DNA of 64,000 nucleotides from Symbiodinium natans (Eukaryota > Sar > Dinophyceae > Suessiales > Symbiodiniaceae), in assembly GCA_905221605.1 (NCBI GenBank), contig CAJNDS010000591.1:618201-682200 (forward strand), written 5' to 3'. Shown here piece by piece: positions 51,978 through 60,600 of this stretch. Made by a program: the position numbers and the translations under genes. Every line of letters begins with the position of its first letter. Positions within the stretch are counted from its first letter, which is position 1. The notes under the pieces were generated by a model. That model was given only the letters and a program-made list of their open reading frames with translations. It was not told the DNA's origin and searched no databases.

Positions 51978-54900
51978 GGGCGGGGATTCTGGGTTTGCCT
52001 TTAAAGTAGTTAAGCCAAAAGAGGACCAGGATGCTTTTATCAGAACGATTGCTGGGCTACCAAGGAGGCAGGGGTCGTGCACGACCCGGATGCCGTTTAT
52101 GTCAAGAGATGGCTTCCTGAGCTTGCATCGTTACCCCCGACTCTGGCCAGGGAGCCCTGGCGCTTGGATCCGAAGGGCATCAGATGGGCATCAAGGTCCA
52201 CAAGCCTGCGCAGGATGCCTTTCTTACGGGGCTTCCAAGGTCCGCCCACCGTGCAAGAAGAGGAGCCGGCAACTGCACCCGGAAGCGCCCGCGCAGGCTC
52301 TCTCTGGCAAAAGATCGTCGCCTTCTTCCTCCCCAAAGCGCGTGCGCGCTTTCCGCTGCGCCTTCCCAGTAGGCGTGGCTCGTCCCCACATGCCTTCCGC
52401 TATGGCGTGGACTACCCGAAGCCAGTGACTTACTTAGGGACACTTGGGAATCATTTTTTATTCTTGAGTACCAGATAGTTCCTAAGAAACAGCAAAAATC
52501 TAATCTCCGTTAGGGCTCCAAGTATAGGTGATCGAACCCGTCGCCTTGACGCATGCGGAGGAGGGAGAGGCAAAAGTTCGCTCTGCTCGGAGCATCTCCG
52601 AGCAGCAAAGAGACGAGGAATTGGCTTGGCTGGCCCGGTCCGCATCTTTGGGGACAAAATGAACCTTAGGGTTTAGGGTTTAGGGTTTAGGGTTTAGGGT
52701 TTATAGGGTTTAGGCTTAGGGTTTTGGGGTCATCTACCCTATACTTCGATAAGTCCGAGTAAGGCAATATGAACCATGAACCCTTTCAGGGTTCATTTCG
52801 TCCCCCAGGATCTAGGCCTCCGTTCAGATGTCTGGCCGCCGCGCTTCAAAACAAACCCGCAGGTGCTTCAGGTGTTGGGGGGTGGGGTTTAGGGTTTAGG
52901 GTTTAGGGTTTAGGGTTTAGGGTTTAGGGTTTAGGGTTTAGGGTTTAGGGTTTAGGGTGGTGAGGGCGCTGTGAAGAGCAAGCTCTCCATGAAGTCCTCG
53001 GACACTTGAGCTCCTTCACAAGCCTGTAGTTTTCATGCCCCCCCCCGAAACCCTAAAACCTAAAAAACCTTATAAGCCCTAAACCCTAAACCGTAGACAA
53101 AACAAGAAACAAAATCGTTCCATCCCCAACAGTGTGAAGCCGAGAGGTGTCTAAGCATCCTATTCATGGTGCAGAGGGAAGTGGAACTTAGTAGCTGAGT
53201 GAGCACGCCTTACACTTTCTGGGATACTAGAGCCCCCCTACCGAGCTGAGAGTGTACACTTTCTTTGGGGGCTTCTGACTTCAGCAAAAGTTCAGCTTGG
53301 GAGGGTTAGGGAGTGGGGTTTAGCCCGGATCCAGACGGGGCCCATATTCCCCTTTTTGGGGGGGGATTTGGGCTCCTTGAATAGACCTGTTCATACACCA
53401 GAAAAAAGCACCCGCTTCATGTTTTGGTTACTCTTGGGTCTGACCTTCGGCCCCTATGCAATAGTTGCCACAAGAGAGGGTCGGAGTTTGGGGTTTGGGG
53501 TTTAGGGTTTCGGGTTTGGGGTTCAGGGTTTCCCTCTCCCTTAGACCCTTTACTAAACCCTAAAGTTTTGCTGTGACTTTTGCTTGTTTTCGATTACCCC
53601 ACCAGAAGTTGTCCATTGGAGTCCCATCAGACGGGCTTCGGTAGCATGAGCAGCAGAGCGACCCAGATTCCTGCGGTAAGGGGGTCTGCGGCATCGCGGA
53701 TGTATCCTTTGCAAGGCACCGAGCAGAAAGACGACGAGCCTAAACCCCAAACCCTGAACCCTAAACCCTAAACCCTAAAACCTAAACCCTAAACCCTATA
53801 AACCCTAAACCCGAAGCTGGCCCTAAGCCCTTATAAAATAGACTTCTGCGAGTTCAGGAGTGGGACACAAAGATCCACCTACTTGCGAGGGGTCCCGGAA
53901 TCCGACCGGGCTCTCACTTCAGTGCACCGGGCACGCAGGCGCCGGGTCCATGTGGGGAATTTTCCGAAGATTGGGGTAGGCTTTAGGGTTAGGGTTTAGG
54001 GTCTAGGATTTGGGGCTTTGGGCTTCTCCTATTCCATGAACATCCCCATTTTAAGGCACTAGCTAAACCCTAAACCCTCCCAAACTGGAATTCCACTAGC
54101 TAACCTTAAACTCTTTAGGGTTTTTTTTGGGTATTTTAGGGGTTTTGGGGGTATTTAGGGGTATTCAAGGGTTTTTAGGGCACTTAGGTCTAAACCCTCC
54201 CAAACTGGTAACCTTAAACCATTTAGGGGCTTTTAGGGTAATTTAAGGGTTTTGGGGGTATTTAAGGGTATTCAAGTGTTTTTAGGGCACTTAGGTCTAC
54301 CTGCAAAGCCCTTTCCAGGTCGACATCGCGCCGACTCTCCTGGGCCTCGCAGGGTGGGCTTAGGGTTTAGGGTTTAGGGTTTAGGGTTACTGGAGGTTTT
54401 CGTTTGGCGTTTTTCGGGGTTTTCAGGCTGCAGCGTTTGGGGTTTTAGGGTTCTAGGCTAGAAATCCCTACATCCTATAAGATGCCCCCACTTCCCCGCC
54501 CCCTCAAACCATCAAAATCTCCCCTGGGTTCAGGGTCCCTCCTCGTCCCACGTCACTGCACCCTAAACCCTAAACCCTAAACCCTAAACCCTAAACCCTA
54601 AACCCTAAACCCTAAACCCTAAACCGCCAGGTTGGAGGCACCTCCGCACTATGATGGGAGGTCCGTCGCCCGCTTCCTCATCGACCCGGAGCTTGAGGCC
54701 CAAAGAGTCCCTAAACTCTGAGTCGGGTTTAGGGTTTAGGGTTTAGGGTTTAGGGTTTAGGGTTTAGGGTTTAGGGTTTAGGGTTTAGGGTTTAGGGTTT
54801 AGGGTTTAGGGTTTAGGGTTTAGGGGCTTGGGGTTTAGGGTTTAGGGTTTAGGGTTTAGGGTTTAGGGCAGACCCTAGACCCCTCCCAAGAGTCCCCAAG

Positions 54901-56544
54901 TCAAGCAGCCTGAATCGATTGTCAGGACTGCATACTTGAACATTCCTGCGGTGCTTGGCAAGCCTGCCACAAAAGGGCTTAGGGGTCTAGGGTATGAAGG
55001 GTTGAGGGTTTAGAAGGTTCATGGGCAGCTACAAGTAGGGTTAATTATACGTGTCCAATAAGTAATAAGGTCCCTAAACCCTAAACCCTAAACCCTAAAC
55101 CCTAAACCCTAAACCCTAAACCCTACAAATCCTAAGCCCAAGCTACCTCCAAGTGTTTGCTACCTTTCACTAAGAAAGGGGGAGCTCCTAAGCATGCCAG
55201 AAACCCCAAGGCCCCTGAGTCCAAACACCCTAAACCCTAAACCCTAAACCCTAAACCCTAAACCCTAAACCCTAAACCCTAAACCCTAAACCCTAAACCC
55301 TAAACAGGCAGAGCTGCCTGAGTCTGCCCAGCTTCATTTGCAAACCCTTCCGGGGCCGGCAGAAGCGGCGCAATCTTGGAGACAGGAGCTGCGCCTGGGT
55401 TTCAGAAGGCCTAGTCGGTGGGGTGGATATAGAATAGATTTTAAATTTCCATGGGTCCTAATCCCTATTTACCCTTAATGGCTCATAGACATTTAAATTT
55501 GTATAGGGCCCCCCAGGTCGCGCTCAGGGGATTCAGGGGTTTGGGGTTTAGGGTTTAGGGTTTGGGGTTTAAACCCTTATAGCGCTAAGGGTCCATGTAC
55601 CTCATAGTACTTTAAGGCCCAAGTAGTCCCTATTTAGGTACATGGACCGGCTACAAAGTACTCAGGTTCATCGAGTATTACTACGTGGACTACAACTCCA
55701 AGTGTGTGACGAACTGCCCGAACACTTCAGCATCTTAGGAGTTGGGTAGTTAAACCTTTAACCTTTTTGGTCATATAACACTTAAAAAAAGCGGTTGACC
55801 TTTTTTGGGCTAGGGTATTCAGCCCCTAAGGCATATCCCCTGGCCGACAGCTGGTGTGGAGATTTGGCAAAGAACAAAGACTGCTGGTGCTCCAGGGAGG
55901 CGAAGTTAGAAGCTGGCTGCTATTACACGGAGACCCCTGCTAACAATTTCATTGCCCTTCGTGATTCTTGGTAGCCCAGTGGTACCCTTTGCCCTTTTCG
56001 GGGGGTTCAAGGTTCCCTTATATGAAATAACCAACCCACAAGGGTGCCCTTATTACAAAATATGGTTACTGGGCTACCAAGGATTTTTCTGCTGGGCAGA
56101 GAGCGCTCTATGCGGAGTTCCAAACCGGTCGATTGTCAGAGGCGCCAGATTGGCCGCTGTTCACGTAGATCTCAGACCCAGACCAGATAATGTAGGTGTT
56201 GCACCCGCGCACAGTCAAAGCGTGGCTGTCTACTCAGAACTACTATTTGCTTAAGATCCCCTCCCAAAATACAAGAATAATCCCTATACTGCCCTTATAA
56301 GGACGAATATGGTTGAGTTTGCTTTTTTTTTTTTTGGGGGGGGGGGGGGTCTTAGCAAATAGTAGAGAAGGCGCCCATCGAGTTTGACAATGTGGATTTC
56401 GCCGAGCTCTATGACGTTGGTCAGGATCCCTGGCAGATGCGGAACCTCATCAATAGCACTGAACAAGCCGTGAAGGAGGCATTGCACGCGCGGCTGCACG
56501 AGTCTCGGCGCTATGTTGAATTTGAGTGCAGACTTCAAGCGTAG
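47587..56544 (+). CDS. Sulfatase (arylsulfatase / GlcNAc-6-sulfatase type), 15 exons
   Basis: Formylglycine-dependent sulfate-ester hydrolase. Exons: 47587-47971, 48082-48184, 48441-48536, 48796-48887, 49165-49267, 49371-49494, 49619-49725, 49891-49999, 53858-53938, 54319-54353, 54631-54690, 55666-55729, 55831-55962, 56082-56127, 56366-56544; all phases agree, about 571 aa. Motifs: N-terminal hydrophobic anchor or signal ([14 protein letters not shown]), [13 protein letters not shown] metal site, [12 protein letters not shown] with the modifiable Cys, [35 protein letters not shown] metal/sulfate site, [23 protein letters not shown], a Cys-rich segment ([15 protein letters not shown]), and [15 protein letters not shown]. 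It probably acts in the secretory pathway or outside the cell on sulfated glycans. Donors are 5 GT, 6 GC and 3 GA. Intron 8 houses the cryptochrome gene. Substrate cannot be inferred. Confidence 0.92.
48298..48409 (+). mobile_element. A-family element inside sulfatase intron 2
   Basis: CTTGGTAGCCCAGTGGTGCCC to ATGTGGTTACTGGGCTGCTAAG. Here the element lies within a longer GC-AG intron rather than being the whole intron. Confidence 0.75.
48985..49164 (+). mobile_element. A-family element in sulfatase intron 4, split by a hairpin
   Basis: CTTGCTAGCCCGGGGTACCC, core GGGTTCCCTTCTAAAGTAACCAACCC, right end GGCTACCAAAAG. A 56-bp palindrome (49097-49152) sits between the GGTTACTT core and the right terminus. 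The AG of the element end is the intron acceptor. Confidence 0.7.
49097..49152. repeat. 56-bp palindrome inside an introner
   Basis: CTCTAAAGATGTAT and ATACATCTTTAGAG arms, with a second nested AAAGCTAAA/TTTAGCTTT pair. Confidence 0.85.
49268..49370 (+). mobile_element. D-family introner forming sulfatase intron 5 (GT-AG)
   Basis: GTTT at 49268-49271 is repeated at 49371-49374. The element is homologous along its length to the intergenic copy at 377-473. The join reads AAHEPFNPAPWY. Confidence 0.88.
50198..52478 (+). CDS. DASH-like cryptochrome / photolyase
   Basis: Flavin-binding blue-light receptor or DNA photolyase. Exons 50198-51580, 51798-51908 and 52065-52478, in phase, about 635 aa; the upstream frame is open but [18 protein letters not shown] at 50198 looks like a signal-type start. 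Photolyase N-terminal Rossmann-like domain ([26 protein letters not shown]; residues about 25-180), then the FAD-binding helical domain: [61 protein letters not shown], then [14 protein letters not shown]. The usual Arg-Gln-Asn stretch after the Met-Arg-Glu-Leu helix is altered ([13 protein letters not shown]). The last exon has a basic, low-complexity insert before YGVDYPKPV; 52812-52862 and 52962-53008 could be further exons. The long first exon lacks any telomeric repeat, unlike neighbours. Repair or signalling role undecided. Confidence 0.88.
51581..51797 (+). mobile_element. P-family introner in the cryptochrome (GC-AG)
   Basis: GCTG at the intron start versus GTTG at the next exon start (imperfect duplication). 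Ends CTGGGTTGTGCTT and GAAGCACATCTCAG match 2722-2819, as do the inner TCCCTTCT-TCTTTATAAGGG-GCCTATTCATA and TTCCAAGG words. The middle has expanded into a long (ATATTC)/(TA)n tract. Confidence 0.8.
51909..52064 (+). mobile_element. A-family introner in the cryptochrome (GA-AG)
   Basis: GAGGC at 51909-51913 is repeated at 52065-52069; ends TTGGTAGGTCAGTGGTACCC and GATTGCTGGGCTACCAAG. The interior carries a run of T then about 22 G. The join reads [15 protein letters not shown], continuous with the family. Confidence 0.85.
53188..53290. mobile_element. I-family element, copy 2
   Basis: Homologous to 1296-1396; inside sulfatase intron 8. Confidence 0.6.
54724..54868 (+). repeat. Telomeric block (TTTAGGG)n
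   Basis: About twenty heptamers with one GGCTTGG interruption, downstream of sulfatase exon 11. Confidence 0.95.
55582..55651. mobile_element. G-family hairpin, copy 3
   Basis: CTAAGGGTCCATGTACCTC and TTTAGGTACATGGACCGG arms, shorter centre than the other copies. Confidence 0.7.
55730..55830 (+). mobile_element. Introner forming sulfatase intron 12 (GC-AG)
   Basis: GCAT at 55730-55733 is repeated at 55831-55834; ends CTTAGGAGTTGGG and CAGCCCCTAAG are roughly inverted. The join reads [14 protein letters not shown]. Interior has AACCTTTTTGG and AAAAAGCGGTT inverted words. Confidence 0.78.
55963..56081 (+). mobile_element. A-family introner forming sulfatase intron 13 (GA-AG)
   Basis: GATTCTT (55963) versus GATTTTT (56082). 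Ends CTTGGTAGCCCAGTGGTACCC and ATGGTTACTGGGCTACCAAG. The join reads [18 protein letters not shown]. Confidence 0.85.
56240..56365 (+). mobile_element. C-family element at the end of sulfatase intron 14
   Basis: Inverted ends CTACTATTTGCTTAAGA and TCTTAGCAAATAGTAG, flanked by AGAA on both sides. Its terminal AG is the acceptor for the last sulfatase exon; the intron's GT donor (56128) lies outside the element. Confidence 0.8.
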
Positions 56545-56622
56545 CTATCAGTTGCCACAGCCACATGCGGGCTTCTGTGCAACTACATCTCGCGACCCTA
56601 AACCCTAAGCCCTAAACTCGAG

Positions 56623-56737
56623 CTTTGCAACCGACCCGGACAGCATCCTTGCCTGCTTCAGCGAGTGCGTGAGTCGAAACCCTAAACCCTAAACCCTCAG
56701 GAATGGTACCATTGCTTTGGGGCCACCTGCCCTCGGT
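56623..56737 (+). CDS. Two small Cys-rich exons, unassigned
   Basis: 56623-56668 (SFATDPDSILACFSEC, followed by a consensus GTGAGT donor) and 56701-56737 (EWYHCFGATCPR, after CTCAG) join in phase to read FSECEWYHCFGATC. The spacing vaguely recalls the EWFH-C portion of a PHD finger, but too little is present to assign. They may open the gene that continues at 57611. Confidence 0.3.
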
Positions 56738-57044
56738 GAACGGCAAGCCATCCGCTCTGTGCCGTGGGAAGTCGAAAAGTGCCCAATGCAAGGGAGCCAG
56801 GTTGTTCCGTAAACGGGTTTAGGGTTTAGGGTTTAGGGTTTAGGGTTTAGGGTTTAGGGTTTAGGGTTTACAAACCTTTAGGGAGCCCTGACTACTCGGG
56901 CTCCCTGTTCCCCAAATTAGGGGTGCAGGGGCCTCTCCGGGGTTCATCCCAGGGTCTGGCTCTGACAGGCGCAGAAAGACTCTGAACTCTGTATTGGGGT
57001 TTAGGGTTTAGGGTTTAGGGTTCTCGTGATGTGCCCAGGGACTG

Positions 57045-57137
57045 AGTCGGCCCTTCTTCTTTTTGTCTGGGGCTCAGGTTCCCTTGATAAGCCCCTTTGG
57101 ACAACAAGGTCGCCCTTCTTATTCCTAGGTTACTTCT
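57045..57137. mobile_element. L-family element, copy 4
   Basis: GTCGGCCCTTCTTC-TTTTTG ... CGCCCTTCTTATTCCTAGGTTACTTCTGGGTCTAG. Confidence 0.6.
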
Positions 57138-57320
57138 GGGTCTAGTCAACCCTGTAACCCTATAAGCTCTCCACCCTGTGTACCAAGGGGGGAAACCCTC
57201 CCAGGTTCGGTTCACGACAGATTCTCTCTACTGCTAGAGGGTTGGGGGTTCAGGGTTGAGATGGGATTCGACCTCAAACCCCCTAAGAGATATAAGGGCC
57301 CCATTGATTAGGAGAAGATT

Positions 57321-57433
57321 TGCATTTCCCAAAATAGGGGGGTACCCCTTTTGCACCCCAAATAGAATAGGATCCCCTGAACACCCTGAACAGGGACGCC
57401 CAAAAAGGGCACCCCTATTTTCGGAAACACCCA
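57321..57433. mobile_element. K-related hairpin
   Basis: TTTCCCAAAATAGGGGGGTACCCC and GGCACCCCTATTTTCGGAAA arms. Two related elements follow at 57716-57792 and 57812-57922, forming a local cluster. Confidence 0.65.
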
Positions 57434-57610
57434 TCTGAAGGACAGCCCTTACTAGGGCTATACCTAAACCCTGAACGCTAAACCCTAAACCCCAAACCCC
57501 GTGGGGTCCAAGCTTGACCCTAAACCCTATAAACCTGGACCCTAAACCTTAACCCTAAACCCTAAACTCTAAGCGGGTCCAAGCTTTGACTCCCTTGAGA
57601 GGTCACCTCG

Positions 57611-60600
57611 GCGAAGGTCGACCATTTGGAGGCGTCCATTCGCCAGGCCTGCCCGGAGTGGTTTAGGGTTCAGGGTTTCGGGTTTAGGGTTTAGGCCCGG
57701 AGTGATTCTTAAATGGGGGTTTCCGACAGTACATTTCAGAGGATTCTATTCTATTGGGGTAGAAGTGGAGTACCCCTATTGTCAGAAACCCCTCCAGCAT
57801 CTCGGCCTGATATGCTTGTTTACGAAAATAAGGGACCCCTGATATAGACCCCCCCCCCCCCAAACAGTAGAATCCCCATATAATGGGGACCCAACAGGGT
57901 GCCCCTAATATCGTAAACCCCGCAATAAATGAAGTCCTCCTATTCAAAATTCTTCAGAATAATGGGTATAATGCCTACACCGTTACCCGAAACCCTATTA
58001 GGGTTCAAGTTACTCGGATTTTGGGTTGAAGGTCTAGGGTCTAGGGTTTAGGGTCTTGGGTTTAGGGTTTAGGGTTTGCCTCAACCCTAAACCCTAAGCC
58101 CCAGAAAATCTCAAACAACAAAAAAAATTTACTAGGGCAATCTTGGGATCATTATCTTTAGATTTTGTTGGGGTTCTTAATCAAGGGACTAAAGGAGGGA
58201 CCCTGATAAGGGACCTTGGGGGTTATTTAGGGGTTATTTGGGGGCTACGTGGGTACATAAGGACTTTTTTGGGGTTATATAGGAGAAGAAGATGAGGGGT
58301 CCCTTCTAGGGGTCCCTCCTTTTACCCTGTAACTTAAGCAAACCCTAAACCTTAAACCCTAAACCCTAAACCCTAAACCGAGGTGCTCCACTCCCTGGAT
58401 TGCAAAGCGAGCCGTGAAGAGCTAGAGGCGCCAGAGACAGTCGGGATGGTAGGGGCGGGTTGGGGGGGGGGGGGGGGTTCGGGTTTAGGGTTTATAGGGT
58501 TTGGGGTTTATAGGGTTCAGGGTTCAGGGTTCAGGGTTTAGGGTTTAGGGTTTAGGGTTTAGGGGCTAATTATGGTTTGTTTAGGGTTGGTTTAGGGTTC
58601 ATTGGGGGTTTATTTTGCATGTAGGGTTCAGGGTAAAGGGTAAAGGCGGTTTTGGAGGCTTTTTACCCTAGGGTTTAGGGTGTTAGGGTGTCAGGGGTTT
58701 AGGGCGTTAGCGTCTTTTTGGGGTTTCCTGGGCTGAACACCCCAAGCCCGAAACCCTTGAACCCTAAACCCCAGAACGACGCTTGGGACTTGAGGTTATG
58801 TGGGGGGGGGGGGGTCACCACCTATTCCTTACTCCAGAGTTTGTGCTGTGGGCGTTTAGGGTCTATACGTCCTAAAACAAAATTGTGCGTGTTAGACGCA
58901 GTTCCACAAGCCCACCAAAAAACCCAAGAAAAGTAAATGACCCTGTCGATTCCACAATTGACCTATACCTCTAGATTCTTGCTTCTTGCTAGTTGCCACG
59001 TTACTCTCTGGAGTCAGGTAGGGTTTAGGGTTTCGGGGTTAGGGTTTAGGGTTTAGGCTTTAGGGTTTAGGCTTTAGGGTTTAGGGTTCAGCAACAAAGG
59101 GTACCACCAGCAGGAGCAGCTCGCTCTTTCGGCGGAGCTGGCAGGACAACACCAGGCGCTGAACACCCCTACTTGGAAGCCCTTTGACTTCGTAAGTAGG
59201 CTTAGGAAGGTGGGTTAGAATCAGGCTTCTGAGGTATACTGAGAAGACTTACAAAAGTCAAAAGAGCTTCCAAGTACAAGCCATGGGTAGGATTTTGGGT
59301 TCAGGGCTGAGGGGTTTTATAAGGGCTAGGGCCGTTAAACCCTAAAAACCTGCAACCCTGAGACCCTCAAATCCCAACCCTAGAAGCGCGAAAGTCCGAA
59401 GCCCAACGCCCAAGTGGACCTTAAGCCTGGGTGGCAGGAAAACCCAAAAAAACTTTAGGTGCTTAGGGTTTAGAGTTTAGGGTAATTATGGGGCTTAGGC
59501 TTGGGGTTCATTTTGGGGTTTCAGGCTTTCTGGGTTCCAGGGGTTTAGGAACTGAGCGGTTCAGGTTTTAGGGGGTTCAGTTTCTAGGTCTCAGGGGCAG
59601 AGGAACAAGTAGCCTTGGACTCTCAACGGCACCGAGCCATAGGGCCGGGCACAGCCACGGAGGCCCGGAACTACCTGAGCTGGGGGCTTTAGGGTGCAGG
59701 GTTTAGGGTTTAGGGTTTAGGGCTAGCCCCTGCTCCTACAGGTAAAGGTGTTGGGCTTGGCAGATCGAGGTGTAGGGTTTGTTTATGCCCCATCGTTGCA
59801 CGGAGCTCAAGAAATCAAATTGGGCATCGCTTGGAACAGGACTGCAAAGAACCCCGAACCCTAAACACGCAAGAAATAGACCCTTAACAGCCAGTGAACC
59901 CCAAACCCTAAACCCTAAATTTGGACCCTGAACAAGCAGTGAACCCCAAACCCCACACCCTAAACCCTAAACTTAAACCCCCAAACAACCAGTGAACCCC
60001 TAAACCCCAAACCCTAAACCCTAAATTTAGACCCTAAACAACCAGTGAACCCCTAAACCCCCAAACCCTAAGCCCTAAATTTAGACCCTAAACAACCAGT
60101 GAACCCCTAAACCCCAAACCCCAAACCCTAAACCCTAAACCCAATCCCTAAGCCCTGACCCCAAACCCTAAACCCTAACCCCAAACCCTAGACCCCAAAC
60201 CCTAAACCCCAAACCCTAAACCCTAAACCCTAATCCCTCTTTTGAGAGGCTGTTGCCACCAAGATCACTTCACTGGAGGTGGATCTCCGGTCAGCCCGGG
60301 TCTCGGGTCGAAGCAAAAGTGGGTTTAGGGTTTAGGGTCGAGGGGGCTGTTTGGTGCAGAGTCCGGGAAAAGGAGGCTGGGTTTTTCTTTTTTTGGGGGG
60401 GGGGGGGGTTTAGGGTTTAGGGTTTAGGGTTTGGGGTTTGGGGTTTGGGGTTTTTGAGAGACAATGACATGAACTGTGGAACTTGGGGACCGCGGAGTAG
60501 GTACGCGGAAGCTCTTCTGACCTACTAAGTAGGGGTAGGGCAGGGTTTCGGGTTTCGGGTTTCGGGTTTAGGGGATGATGATCGGGTTTCTACGGGATAA

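Larger units (their letters stand above)
50000..53857 (+). other. Sulfatase intron 8 (GA-AG, about 3.9 kb) hosting a gene
   Basis: Upstream exon ends HVY, downstream begins [15 protein letters not shown], exactly the family order ([16 protein letters not shown]). The donor is GAGCC and the acceptor TTCAG|GAG; phase 0 on both sides. The complete cryptochrome gene lies between them on the same strand. Also present: an I-family copy (53188-53290), an L-family copy (53330-53445) and TTTAGGG blocks. Confidence 0.85.
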
